Of a stretch of DNA of 64,000 nucleotides, positions 32,669 to 41,737 are shown in pieces. Under the pieces are notes generated by a model. The model worked only from the letters and a program-made list of their open reading frames with translations. It did not search any database and was not told where the DNA came from. The number at the start of each line of letters is the position of its first letter. The stretch's first letter is position 1. A program made the translations under genes and the position numbers. Source of the DNA: Emergencia sp. (GTDB lineage: Bacteria; Bacillota; Clostridia; Peptostreptococcales; Anaerovoracaceae); NCBI GenBank assembly GCA_022767345.1, contig JALEOD010000024.1:1-64000 (forward strand), written 5' to 3'.

Positions 32669-33805
32669 CTATTTCTCCAACAGCAATCTTGCCCTGCTCT
32701 GTATTTGTTTTTCAATCAATGCAATTCTTTCCTCCGGCAAGTTATATCTGGAATGTTTCTTAAATTTAAAGTTCAACAAATGACGTAGACTCTCTCGGTG
32801 TTCTGCCGTAAGCACTTTTTTCGCACTACCTATAAAATCATCATACACGCAAGGCTGCATTGTTTTCGCATAGACTGTCAAGGCTTCATCTGATTTCAAA
32901 TCATCTCGCCCAGCATAATTGAACAGCGAGTTTCCATGGTCGAATAGTGGTGCCGGTTCCAGAATCTCATTGGTCAGGTTATCCACCAGAACTCCAAAGT
33001 TTCCAAAATGCCGGTCTGTATTACAGATAACTGCGTCGAAGACAATCATATCGTGGAGTGCTCTCACATAATCTGCGCCGAGTTTTTCGTAGTATACTTC
33101 TACTGCCTCCATACCTCCCGCTGTAACAATTCTTCCAACCGGCAGGAAGGCTTTTTCTTTACTTGTAAATAACTGGCAGGTGGAACATAGTTCCCCCTTC
33201 CATTTGGAAAGTCCATAGGAAATTGCCTCAATCCCCATAGCCTCTGCGACCTGCGCCGCATAAAACTCCGAGTAAGGTTCATTTCCCGTGTTATATGCTC
33301 CCGCAGTTCCGCCTTTGTAAAGTTTTATAGTGCCATCCACTCGTCTCCAGCATTTTGGAAGCATACCATTTGTTGTAAATTCAGGACAGGAAGCAAGCGA
33401 ACTGCGCACATTGCTCCCATAGCCAGTAAATGCAACCAATGCCAACACTCGGCTAAACCGATTATCATAAAGATTAAAGGCCTCAAATGTTCCCGAAAAA
33501 TCCGCTTCACAGACCCAGTAACAATCATTTAGAGATAAACCTTTTGAAACCTTGATAATATGCATAGGTCTGTTAATACTGAGTCCGCACTTGCTCAAAA
33601 AATTATGCACATATGCTCTATTAGCGGGAATTATTCTGCGTTTCAGCCATTTAGCAATTCCCTCACCGGAAAGCCGCAAGTCAAGAGGAAGAAGATTCGC
33701 TTTGCCTTCATCATGCCATAATATTTTAATATCCGGTGTACTGCTGTCTTCCGTTGCTGTAAAGCGAAGCAGCGGTGTATTAAAATGGCGCAGTTCATAA
33801 ATCAT
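32669..33805 (-). CDS. HipA-like serine/threonine kinase-fold protein
   Basis: 378 residues with the HipA C-terminal kinase core: catalytic loop FDAVICNTDRHFGNFG (Asp and Asn in the N-x-D-R-H-x-x-N arrangement) and the metal-binding DFG equivalent in PAPLFDHGNSLF. HipA kinases phosphorylate cytosolic targets such as glutamyl-tRNA synthetase and act as persistence toxins; CtkA-type relatives exist as stand-alone effectors. No HipB-type antitoxin gene is adjacent. The ATG at 33805 follows TTGGAGTGA, preferred over the GTG at 33814. Confidence 0.78.
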   Translation of the reverse strand: MIYELRHFNTPLLRFTATEDSSTPDIKILWHDEGKANLLPLDLRLSGEGIAKWLKRRIIPANRAYVHNFLSKCGLSINRPMHIIKVSKGLSLNDCYWVCEADFSGTFEAFNLYDNRFSRVLALVAFTGYGSNVRSSLASCPEFTTNGMLPKCWRRVDGTIKLYKGGTAGAYNTGNEPYSEFYAAQVAEAMGIEAISYGLSKWKGELCSTCQLFTSKEKAFLPVGRIVTAGGMEAVEVYYEKLGADYVRALHDMIVFDAVICNTDRHFGNFGVLVDNLTNEILEPAPLFDHGNSLFNYAGRDDLKSDEALTVYAKTMQPCVYDDFIGSAKKVLTAEHRESLRHLLNFKFKKHSRYNLPEERIALIEKQIQSRARLLLEK

Positions 33806-33844
33806 AAAATTCACTCCAACCTTCTCGCATGCATAAATTCTGCG

Positions 33845-34013
33845 AAACTTCTCAAAATATGCACATCCGCGTACATATAATCAAGAAAAACTTCTAAAAT
33901 ATGCATTTTCAGACCTGTTTTCTCCGATTTTCCAGCTGTCTATCACAAAAACCTGCATATATTCATTATTTTTTTCCAAAATATGTACGTCATACGAGGA
34001 AAATGTACATATT
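33845..34013. repeat. Repeated AAAATATGCA / AAAATATGTAC motifs upstream of the HipA-like gene
   Basis: AAACTTCTCAAAATATGCA (33845-33863) recurs as AAACTTCTAAAATATGCA (33888-33905), 43 bases on. Related TTCCAAAATATGTACG is at 33975-33990 and an inverted AAATGTACATATTT at 34000-34013. They could be operators of the HipA-like gene. The rest of 33806-34112 shows no gene. Confidence 0.5.
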
Positions 34014-34112
34014 TCATCGAAAATCTTCAATTTTATGCACAAACGCTGCGTGAAAGGCGCAAACACCCCATGCCCCCACAAACAGTGTAAGGGAGAGCTG
34101 CACCCCACCAAC

Positions 34113-35552
34113 CTACAAAATATTAATGGTCTTTCTCAAGTTTGGCTTAATCTTTACAGCGGTTGCCTCTTCAGTGTGATCTTCAAATTCCTCCGGTGCG
34201 TCTTCGTAGCGAATCATGTTGCCGCTTCCGCCTACGCAGCCGCCGACACAGGCCATACCTTCGATAAAGTTATTCGGCAGCAATCCCTTGCTTGCCCGCA
34301 TTAACGCCTTTCTGCACTCCTCGATACCAGAGCAGGAAATCGGATTAAATTCAAAGTCCTGCACATCCAGCTCTTTCAGCGCCTGGGTTACAGCCTCAGC
34401 AAGTCCTCCGCTTCTCGCAAAGATTCTGCCATAATAAGTTGCCTGATTCCATTCTGTCTCTTCCTGATCCTTCAGGATAATATCCTTACTGTCAAAAAGA
34501 GCCTGCAGTTCCTCAAAAGTAATAGCGTAATCCACGTATTTACTGATTTCCGGTTTTCTGACCTCTGCCTTCTTTGCGATACAAGGTCCAATGAAGACGA
34601 TGGTGTATTCCGGGTGTCCCTCTTTCAGGAACTTAGCAAGTTCTGCCATCGGTGAATAATTATGAGAAACTTTATCCACCATATCCGGGAACTTTGTCTC
34701 TATGTATTTTACAAAAGCAGGACAGCAGGAAGATGTCAGGAATCCCTTTTCTACAAGTTCCTGTCCCTCTTTAATGGATACCATGTCCGCACCCAAGGCA
34801 ACTTCCAGTACTTCTGCAAAACCCAGTTTATGAATACCGGTAATTACTTGTCCAAGTTTCGCATAAAGGAACTGGCTGCCGATGGACGGTGCCACAATTG
34901 CCACTGTCGGATTGTTGGAATCCTTACGGGTGCTTTCTTTCAGACAGTTGATAACATCTACAATGTTGGACACATCGACTGTCGCGCCGAACGGGCAGTG
35001 GTAAACACAAGAACCGCAGCTGATGCACTTTTCGTAGTCGATAGAAGCCTCTCCGCCGGGGCCCATAGAAATAGCGCCGACTTTGCAGGCATTTTCACAA
35101 GGTCTCTGGAAATTATGGATGGCGCTGTATTTACAAGCTGTAGCGCAGCGTCCGCAGTCAACACACTTGGCTTTATCAATTTTAGCATGATGGTTTTCGT
35201 CGATACTGATAGCTTTCAGCTTGCAGGCATCGATACAGCTATGGGCAAGACAGCCTCTGCAAAGATCTGTAACAACATAACCCGCCTCCGGACATTCGTC
35301 GCAGGCAATATCGATGACCTGTACTACATTGGAATTTCTCTTGCTGCCGCCGATGGCAAGACGCATACGTTCTGCCACCACTGCTCTGTCCTTGTAAATG
35401 CAGCAGCGCTGCGGCGGTTCGTCCTTTGGAATAATTTTGCTGGCAACCTCGTTAAACTCTGCAAACACATCGTTGCCTTTCCAGGTCTGTACCGCTACCT
35501 CACGGAGTACCTTGTACTTTGTCTCCTGTACTTTGTTGTCAAATAGCTTCAC
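34113..35552 (-). CDS. Monomeric [FeFe] hydrogenase, group-B-like
   Basis: 479 residues. The N-terminal ferredoxin-like part has cysteine sets for several [4Fe-4S] clusters (CDECPEAG, CRGCLAHSCIDAC, CVDCGRCATACKY, CISCGSCVYHCPF). The H-cluster ligands are L1 TSSCCPAFV, L2 GPCIAKKAE and L3 EGMACVGGCVGG, the patterns of group B rather than the TSCCPGW / MPCxxK of group A. It should make or consume H2 with ferredoxin as partner, disposing of electrons from amino-acid fermentation. Start is GTG at 35552 after CAGGAGG. It follows the RND gene by 18 bases on the same strand. Confidence 0.88.
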   Translation of the reverse strand: MKLFDNKVQETKYKVLREVAVQTWKGNDVFAEFNEVASKIIPKDEPPQRCCIYKDRAVVAERMRLAIGGSKRNSNVVQVIDIACDECPEAGYVVTDLCRGCLAHSCIDACKLKAISIDENHHAKIDKAKCVDCGRCATACKYSAIHNFQRPCENACKVGAISMGPGGEASIDYEKCISCGSCVYHCPFGATVDVSNIVDVINCLKESTRKDSNNPTVAIVAPSIGSQFLYAKLGQVITGIHKLGFAEVLEVALGADMVSIKEGQELVEKGFLTSSCCPAFVKYIETKFPDMVDKVSHNYSPMAELAKFLKEGHPEYTIVFIGPCIAKKAEVRKPEISKYVDYAITFEELQALFDSKDIILKDQEETEWNQATYYGRIFARSGGLAEAVTQALKELDVQDFEFNPISCSGIEECRKALMRASKGLLPNNFIEGMACVGGCVGGSGNMIRYEDAPEEFEDHTEEATAVKIKPNLRKTINIL

Positions 35553-35570
35553 CTATAACCTCCTGATTTC

Positions 35571-38500
35571 TTAATTAATATTGCTGATATCCAGATCTTC
35601 ATCTGAAATGAGCTTGTACTGTTCTCTGTTCATTATATCATAAATTACCGGAATAATGTATAAAGTTGTCAAAGTTGCGTAAATTAATCCGCCGATACAT
35701 ACGAGCGCAACTGGCTGCATCATATCCGTTCCGGTAGAATTTCCGAGTGCCATGACAATCAGACCCAAAATCGTAGTCAGTGATGTCATCAGAATCGGCC
35801 GCATACGGGTCATACCTGCCTCGACAATAGCCTCCCGCTTAGAAGCTCCGGCAGCACGCAGCTGGTTGATATAGTCCACCAGAACGATACCATTATTTAC
35901 GATGATACCCGTCAGCATAACCATACCAATCATAGCGATGACACTGATCTCCTGACCGAAAATCAGCAGTGCCAGCAGACCTCCCGTAAATGCCAGCGGA
36001 ATGGTAAACATGATGATAAACGGTGATTTCAGCGACTGGAACTGCGCCACCATAACCAGATATACAAAGACAATCCCCAGGAGAAGCATGAGCACTAAAT
36101 CACCCATGGCATCCATAATTTCCTCGTTTTCGCCATCAAAATCAATGGTAGTACCTTCTGGAAGCTTGTAATCTGCCACCGCTTTTTTCGCCGCATCGGT
36201 TACTTTTGTAATATTGTAACCTTCCTGCAGGCTGGCGGATACAGTTAAAAATCTGCTCTGATTATCTCTGTTGATGGATTTTAAGGTTTCCTTTTCCGTC
36301 AAATCCGCAATATCGCTCAGCTTTACTTGCTTTTCAGCGCCAGTGCTGTCAGTCACCGTCAATGTCAGATTTCTGATATCTTTTGTGGTCAGCTGGCTTT
36401 TCTGCTCGGAAGATACAATTACATCATAATTATCATTCTGCCATGTCACGGTGGTGGCTGTATCTTCATAGGTCATGGCGTCCACAATAGCTGCGTAAAC
36501 CTGTGCCACCGTAAGACCTTCCTTCATTGCGGCAGTTTTCTTTACTGTAAAGTGATACTCTTTGTCGGATTCCTGCACGCCGCTTTCAACTTCGTCAATA
36601 CCTTTAACCGTTTTCAAAACGTCGGAAATGCCGTGGGCGGCTTCCTGTAAATTGTCCAGGTCGCCGCTATAGACTTTGATAGAAACGCCCGCTCCACCCA
36701 TGGCTGTAGTAAAGTCGCCCATGGAAGAACCGGAGGCCGTAACTTCTGCTTCCATATCTTCGCAAAGATTGTTAATTTCCGATGCGATGGCGCTGCTGCC
36801 TGTCTCACTATCCGAGTTTAACATAATATAAAGAGATGCGGAAAGCTCCGAGGAGTACTCTTCCATCATGCTGCCGCCGCCCATCATTGCGCCGACAGTT
36901 TCTACGCCGTCCACGCCCTGAATCCGCTTCATCGCCTCGTCGGCCTGCACTTTAGTTTCCGCAAGAGTACTTCCCTTCGGCATCGTTACTGTTGCTTGAA
37001 TTTGCGGTGAGCTCATCTCCGGCATAAAGATGAATCCCTTAGACATGCTCATATATACGCTGCCCACCAGAAGTACTACAGCCAGCAGAAGCACCGGCGC
37101 TTTATGGCGCAGCACAAAGGTAACAGACTGCTTATATTTTTCCAAAACTGCAAGGAAGAATTTCCCTTCAGATTCTCTTGTTTTCACCAGTAATTTAGAC
37201 GACATGGCCGGTACTAAGGTCAGCGCGATAATCAGACTGGCAGCCAGCGTATAGGTCACGGTCAGCGCCATATCGGTAAAAAGCTGTCTGGTCAGACCGT
37301 CTGTAAAGATAATCGGCACAAATACACAAACCGTCGTCAGGGTGGAAGCCGTAATAGCAGCACCCACCTGTTTCGCCCCCGCGACTGCTGCCTTTGGCGC
37401 CGGAACGCCCTGCCGCCGCAGACGAACGATATTCTCTATAACAACGACAGAGTTGTCAACCAGCATTCCTACAGAGACTGCAAGACCTGACATAGAAATC
37501 AGGTTAATAGAAATGCCGGAAAAGTACATCAAAAGAATTGCAAAGATAATACTAATCGGAATACTGCACAGGGTAATCAGCGTCGGCCTAATTCCTCTGA
37601 GGAACAGGAACAGCACGATAATCGCAAAAAGGGCGCCCCAAAGCAGACTGCTAAGGATAGAGCTTACGACCAGCTTGATGTAATCCCCCTGATCCATCAG
37701 GGTTGTAAAATGCAGCCCTTCATATTCCTTGCTCAGTTGGGCGAACTTTTCCTGCAGATTTTCACAGGTTTCCGCCGTAGCAAAGTTGGATTGTTTGGAG
37801 AATGTCAGCACAATGCCGTCCTCTCCGTTAATTTTTGCATAAAGATTATCTGCATTATCGCTGATAAACACGTCGGCAACATCCTTGACGTAAACCTTTC
37901 CTACGCTGTCCACACCGGAATCAAAGAGAAACAGATTCTTCGCCTGTTTTTCTGTAGTAATCTGGTCGCCTACGCTGAGCAGCACGTTATTTCCGTCTTC
38001 CACAATATATCCTGCCGGCATGGAAAAGTTCTGCGACTTAAGAATACCGGAAATCATATCCGTGGTAATTTTATCACCGATGTTGGCGCTTTCTCGGGCC
38101 TGATCCGCCTGAGAATTCAGCTGCGCCTGGGCAGTTTTCAATTGTTTGTCAGCATCAGAGAGCTGAGAATCGGTCTTCTCGAGCTTTTTTTCGTTCTTGG
38201 CAAGCTCAGCCTCAGCTGTTTCAAGGGCTGCCATCTGTTTTTCATATTCGCCCTCCGGCAGAAAATCCTTGCCGGCCTCCAGCTGTTCTTTTGCTTTTTT
38301 CAGTTCTTCCTTACCCGCAGCAATCTGGGCCTTACCTTCCTCCAGCTTTTTCTTACCGTCGCTTACCTTGGTTTTCTGGCTATCCAGCTGATTCTGCGCG
38401 TCAGCAAGCTGACTGTTGACTGAGGCCAAAATCTTGTTATTCAGTTTATCAATCTTGTCCTGACTGATGACGACGTTGACCTTTTCTTCCAGAATTCCGG

Positions 38501-39023
38501 AGGAATTTATGCTGGCAACACCTGCTGTTCCCTCCAATCTGTTCAAAAGTGTATCGCTGACAAAGGCGGAGAGTTCCGCTCTTTCTTTTCCTTCATAATC
38601 CACCGCAGCAACACTGACCGGAATCATGTTGGGATTGATTTTCATAATCGTGGTAGAACCTACCGCCTCATCGAAGCTGCCTTCCACCAGATTAATTTTC
38701 TGTAAAATGTCTGAAGAAACAGTGTCCATATTAACACTATTTTCAAATTCCAGAACTACCATGGCGTAGTTGGCGTTGGAAACAGATTGTACACTTTTTA
38801 TATCTGTCAAAGTCGCCAGACTCTGCTCCATAGGTCTGGTTACTCCGGTTTCCACCTTTTCCGGTGTTGCCCCCGGATACGGCGTTACAACCACTACATA
38901 CGGCATATCGATGTCCGGAAGCAAATCCGGCGTCATTTTTGTATAAGACACAATTCCTGTCATTAAAATAAGAACGACTGCAACAAATACCGTAAATGGT
39001 TTTTTAACGCTAAATCTCGACAT
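35571..39023 (-). CDS. RND-family exporter (AcrB/MMPL-like, Gram-positive type)
   Basis: 1150 residues. TM1 (PFTVFVAVVLILMTGIVSYT), porter domains (PDIDMPYVVVVTPYPGATPE is the classic RND entry), TM4 proton-relay region GLAVSVGMLVDNSVVVIEN (Asp followed by Asn, not Asp-Asp) and the second half TM10 GMVMLTGIIVNNGIVLVDYIN are all present. A long Lys/Gln/Ala/Glu-rich coiled coil (about 205-310) is inserted in the first periplasm-equivalent domain, as in several Clostridia. No membrane-fusion protein or outer-membrane channel is nearby. Substrate unknown. Confidence 0.9.
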   Translation of the reverse strand: MSRFSVKKPFTVFVAVVLILMTGIVSYTKMTPDLLPDIDMPYVVVVTPYPGATPEKVETGVTRPMEQSLATLTDIKSVQSVSNANYAMVVLEFENSVNMDTVSSDILQKINLVEGSFDEAVGSTTIMKINPNMIPVSVAAVDYEGKERAELSAFVSDTLLNRLEGTAGVASINSSGILEEKVNVVISQDKIDKLNNKILASVNSQLADAQNQLDSQKTKVSDGKKKLEEGKAQIAAGKEELKKAKEQLEAGKDFLPEGEYEKQMAALETAEAELAKNEKKLEKTDSQLSDADKQLKTAQAQLNSQADQARESANIGDKITTDMISGILKSQNFSMPAGYIVEDGNNVLLSVGDQITTEKQAKNLFLFDSGVDSVGKVYVKDVADVFISDNADNLYAKINGEDGIVLTFSKQSNFATAETCENLQEKFAQLSKEYEGLHFTTLMDQGDYIKLVVSSILSSLLWGALFAIIVLFLFLRGIRPTLITLCSIPISIIFAILLMYFSGISINLISMSGLAVSVGMLVDNSVVVIENIVRLRRQGVPAPKAAVAGAKQVGAAITASTLTTVCVFVPIIFTDGLTRQLFTDMALTVTYTLAASLIIALTLVPAMSSKLLVKTRESEGKFFLAVLEKYKQSVTFVLRHKAPVLLLAVVLLVGSVYMSMSKGFIFMPEMSSPQIQATVTMPKGSTLAETKVQADEAMKRIQGVDGVETVGAMMGGGSMMEEYSSELSASLYIMLNSDSETGSSAIASEINNLCEDMEAEVTASGSSMGDFTTAMGGAGVSIKVYSGDLDNLQEAAHGISDVLKTVKGIDEVESGVQESDKEYHFTVKKTAAMKEGLTVAQVYAAIVDAMTYEDTATTVTWQNDNYDVIVSSEQKSQLTTKDIRNLTLTVTDSTGAEKQVKLSDIADLTEKETLKSINRDNQSRFLTVSASLQEGYNITKVTDAAKKAVADYKLPEGTTIDFDGENEEIMDAMGDLVLMLLLGIVFVYLVMVAQFQSLKSPFIIMFTIPLAFTGGLLALLIFGQEISVIAMIGMVMLTGIIVNNGIVLVDYINQLRAAGASKREAIVEAGMTRMRPILMTSLTTILGLIVMALGNSTGTDMMQPVALVCIGGLIYATLTTLYIIPVIYDIMNREQYKLISDEDLDISNIN

Positions 39024-39092
39024 ATTTTTCCCTTTCTTAATACCCGAATTAGTGGCTCTATCTCAAAAAACGACACTCAGCCACAACTTTAA

Positions 39093-39121
39093 ATTATATA
39101 TGGCAGAGTGTCTATTGTCAA
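39093..39121 (-). promoter_or_regulatory. Consensus promoter of the RND-hydrogenase transcript with flanking operator
   Basis: TTGACA (39121-39116), 17-base spacer, TATAAT (39098-39093) on the minus strand. GAGTGTC (39106-39112) in the spacer and GACACTC (39072-39078) downstream form an inverted repeat around the -10, a possible repressor site. Confidence 0.8.
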
Positions 39122-39173
39122 TGAAATCAGCCGTTCTTTGAGTAAACTTCGCACAAATTTCACACAAATAATC

Positions 39174-40313
39174 TCACTTTTTCTGTGAAATTTTCCAAAC
39201 TGCGTCAACGGCTCTTTTGATGTCTTTTCCTGTATTGAATGGACCTACGCTGAGTCTTACTGCGCCGGTATCCCAAGTGCCGATGGTTCTGTGAGCAAGA
39301 CCGGCACAGTGATAGCCGCTTCTGACCGCAATTCCAAACTCACGGTTTAGTCTGTCTGCTACTTCCTCGCACTCAATACCGCGAATATTGAACAGACTAA
39401 TCCCTGTCTTATGTTCCGGCACCGGCCCATACAAATCCACACAGTCCATATTGCGAATCGCACTGTCAAACTGACAAATCAACTGTCTCTCATGGTACGC
39501 AATAGCATGAATTCCTACCTTTTCCACTGCTGATGCCGCATATCCCAGGCCTATGATTCCCGGCGCATTGACCGTGCCCGCCTCAAAGCCTTCCGGAAAA
39601 TCTGCAGGCTGCAGTCTGCTTCTCGATTCCGTTCCAGTGCCTCCATAAAGCAGCGGCTGCAGTTCTATTTCCTCGGAAACGTAAAGACATCCGGTGCCAA
39701 GAGGACCGAGCAAACCTTTATGCCCTGGAAATGCCATCATGGAAATTCCCAGTTCCTCCACGTCCAAGGGCATACTGCCTGCCGCCTGGGCAGCGTCCAA
39801 AAGCAGAGGAATTCCCTTTTGCCTGGCAATTTCAGCAACCTCTCTGATTGGCATGATGCTTCCTGTCACATTGGATGCCGCCGTCATCACAATCAGGCGG
39901 GTCTTTTCCGTGACAGCATTTCCTATGGCCTGCGCACTGATGCACCCCTCAATATTTCCACATACAACGGAATGCTGCACACCCCTCTCTTCCAGTGCTT
40001 TCAAAGGTCTCAGCACCGAATTGTGCTCCATGGAGGTGGTGACAACATGATCCCCTTTGCCCAAGAACCCGAACATTGCCAGATTCAGACTCTCTGTGGT
40101 ATTTTTTGTAAATAACAGTCTGCCTGGATTTTTAATACAAAAAAGCTTCGCCACCTGTTTTCTCGCCTCATAGACCTTTTCCCCTGTCTTCATCGACATA
40201 GTATGACCCGACCTGCCTGGATTTCCGCAGTAATGCAGCATGCAGTCCTCCATTACATAGGTCATGCCCCTCGGCTTGGGAAATGACGTTGCTCCATTGT
40301 CAAGATATATCAT
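39174..40313 (-). CDS. Cysteine desulfurase-like class V aminotransferase
   Basis: About 379 residues of the SufS/CsdA type: MIYLDNGATSFPKP start, TTESLNLAMFG, the PLP-Asp region LLLDAAQAAGSMPLDV, Schiff-base Lys in AFPGHKGLLGPLG and catalytic Cys in SGYHCAGLAH. It mobilises sulfur from cysteine for Fe-S or other thiolation. No suf/isc partner is adjacent, so its acceptor is unclear. The ATG at 40313 follows GGGGTG; the GTG at 40322 is the alternative. Confidence 0.85.
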   Translation of the reverse strand: MIYLDNGATSFPKPRGMTYVMEDCMLHYCGNPGRSGHTMSMKTGEKVYEARKQVAKLFCIKNPGRLLFTKNTTESLNLAMFGFLGKGDHVVTTSMEHNSVLRPLKALEERGVQHSVVCGNIEGCISAQAIGNAVTEKTRLIVMTAASNVTGSIMPIREVAEIARQKGIPLLLDAAQAAGSMPLDVEELGISMMAFPGHKGLLGPLGTGCLYVSEEIELQPLLYGGTGTESRSRLQPADFPEGFEAGTVNAPGIIGLGYAASAVEKVGIHAIAYHERQLICQFDSAIRNMDCVDLYGPVPEHKTGISLFNIRGIECEEVADRLNREFGIAVRSGYHCAGLAHRTIGTWDTGAVRLSVGPFNTGKDIKRAVDAVWKISQKK

Positions 40314-40327
40314 CCGTTTCACCCCGC

Positions 40328-40363
40328 AAAAAAAATAGTGGAGGATTTTATCTCCTCCACTAT
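40328..40363 (-). terminator. Terminator after the CmpB-like gene
   Basis: Perfect 11-bp stem ATAGTGGAGGA / TCCTCCACTAT followed on the minus strand by eight T residues. Confidence 0.9.
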
Positions 40364-40364
40364 C

Positions 40365-40901
40365 TTATTCCGCGTGTCTTTGCAATGTGTGTGTTTTTTT
40401 AAATTTTTTCATTTCGATAATACCGTCAACCAGTTCCGGAAAAAATCTGACCCAGTAAGCCAGTAAAAATATCATATGAATCCAGGACGGCAGCCACCTG
40501 ATAATCAGCGTCATCAGCGGATTTAGCTGAAAGACCAGAATCCATGCGCCAAAGCCCGCCAAAACCGGATAATACCATTTTAAATGAATGACCTTCGCGC
40601 CGCAAAATCCATTAATAACAAGGGCGCTTGCAAACCACATCACAAGACCTGCAGCAACCCCCAGCACAAAAATGCAGCCAAAAGAAACCGCCGGATTGAG
40701 TGAGAAATTTTCTTCAAAAAAAACATTTCCATATAAAATTCCAAGGGCTCCAAATCCAAAGGAACTCAGATAAGGTCCGTAACAGATTCCTCTATTCTGA
40801 AAGCCTCTGTTTTGGAGCGCAAACAGAAACACTTCAAAAATCCACCCTGCAATGCTATAAATCGAAAACAAAAGCAAAATTTCATATAACTGATAGTCCA
40901 T
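40365..40901 (-). CDS. Putative ABC-type permease-like membrane protein (CmpB family)
   Basis: About 178 residues, five or six hydrophobic segments, with the family signature SIAGWIFEVFLFALQNRGFQ and NRGICYGPYLSSFGFGA. This clostridial family (ABC_trans_CmpB) is annotated as a permease but its role is unknown. The ATG at 40901, after GGGGAGTAGAG, overlaps no upstream gene; it starts five bases past the stop of the DUF218 gene, so the two are one transcript. Confidence 0.78.
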   Translation of the reverse strand: MDYQLYEILLLFSIYSIAGWIFEVFLFALQNRGFQNRGICYGPYLSSFGFGALGILYGNVFFEENFSLNPAVSFGCIFVLGVAAGLVMWFASALVINGFCGAKVIHLKWYYPVLAGFGAWILVFQLNPLMTLIIRWLPSWIHMIFLLAYWVRFFPELVDGIIEMKKFKKTHTLQRHAE

Positions 40902-40905
40902 TACT

Positions 40906-41625
40906 CTACTCCCCGTGGGATATAACACCACTGCCGCTGATTGGGATTACCTCTCCCCCCAGCACCGACTCCGGTTTTCCCATAACCTTAAAATAATCTT
41001 TTACCCGTGCCATGACTTCTCTAATCTCCCGCATAGGCTGCCCTGCATAAGTCAGCTGGTCTGAAGCCGCGCCGTATACATCCAGCCCCAGTTCATCGCC
41101 GATATACAGCGCCCTGTATTCATGATAGGTCTGGGTCACTACAATGATAGTTTGTGCTGAAAAAATATCCTTGGCCCGGTACATAGAATCATAGGTGGAA
41201 AATCCCGCATGATCACAGAAAATATCCGCCTCTGGTACACCTGCCTTCTTTACGTAATTCAACATAACATGAATTTCATTATGAGATTCTGTTCCGTTAT
41301 CTCCTGAAAGCAGAAGCTTCGGCGCTACACCATGCTCATACAGCATAATTCCAAGATCCAGCCTGTCCTTTAACATCGGTGTGGGAGTTTCATCGTCCTT
41401 AATACCCGCCCCCAGCACTAAAATACAGTCCGCGCCCTTATCCTTAAGCTTTTCGATATCCGAGGAAGCAAGTTCCTGCGCCTCTTCATTAACGGCACAC
41501 AGAATACTCTCCTTCTGGGATTTTACGATATGGTTATTTATAGTCATACTGGCAATTCCAATGATGCAGCCAAGGGCAATGACCGCAAAAATACATCTGC
41601 CTATAAATTTCTTAATTTTACTCAC
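40906..41625 (-). CDS. DUF218 (SanA/ElyC/YdcF-like) envelope protein
   Basis: 239 residues: an N-terminal membrane anchor (FIGRCIFAVIALGCIIGIASM), then a DUF218 domain with ADCILVLGAGIKDDETPTP, MLKDRLDLGIMLYEHGVAPKLLLSGD, STYDSMYRAKDIF and IIVVTQTYHEYRAL. SanA-type proteins influence envelope integrity and vancomycin tolerance in other bacteria; the biochemical activity is not established. Divergent from aroB. Confidence 0.85.
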   Translation of the reverse strand: MSKIKKFIGRCIFAVIALGCIIGIASMTINNHIVKSQKESILCAVNEEAQELASSDIEKLKDKGADCILVLGAGIKDDETPTPMLKDRLDLGIMLYEHGVAPKLLLSGDNGTESHNEIHVMLNYVKKAGVPEADIFCDHAGFSTYDSMYRAKDIFSAQTIIVVTQTYHEYRALYIGDELGLDVYGAASDQLTYAGQPMREIREVMARVKDYFKVMGKPESVLGGEVIPISGSGVISHGE

Positions 41626-41641
41626 CCCTTGTATATGGTTT

Positions 41642-41670
41642 TTGCAAAAACCCGAAAAATATGTTACAAT
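41642..41670 (+). promoter_or_regulatory. Promoter of aroB
   Basis: TTGCAA (41642-41647), 17-base spacer, TACAAT (41665-41670), about 70 bases before the aroB ATG. Confidence 0.7.
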
Positions 41671-41737
41671 TGTTTATAGTATAACATATGGGGCTATATA
41701 TTATCAACAACAGCCGTTGCGGCAGGAGCACTACAAA

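Noticed and set aside
33881-34111. 76-codon minus-strand frame between the HipA-like gene and the hydrogenase
   Set aside because: No ribosome site and overlaps the repeated ATATGCA motifs; looks like chance.
34662-35546. 294-codon open frame on the plus strand
   Set aside because: Antisense to the well-supported hydrogenase gene; no recognisable protein features.
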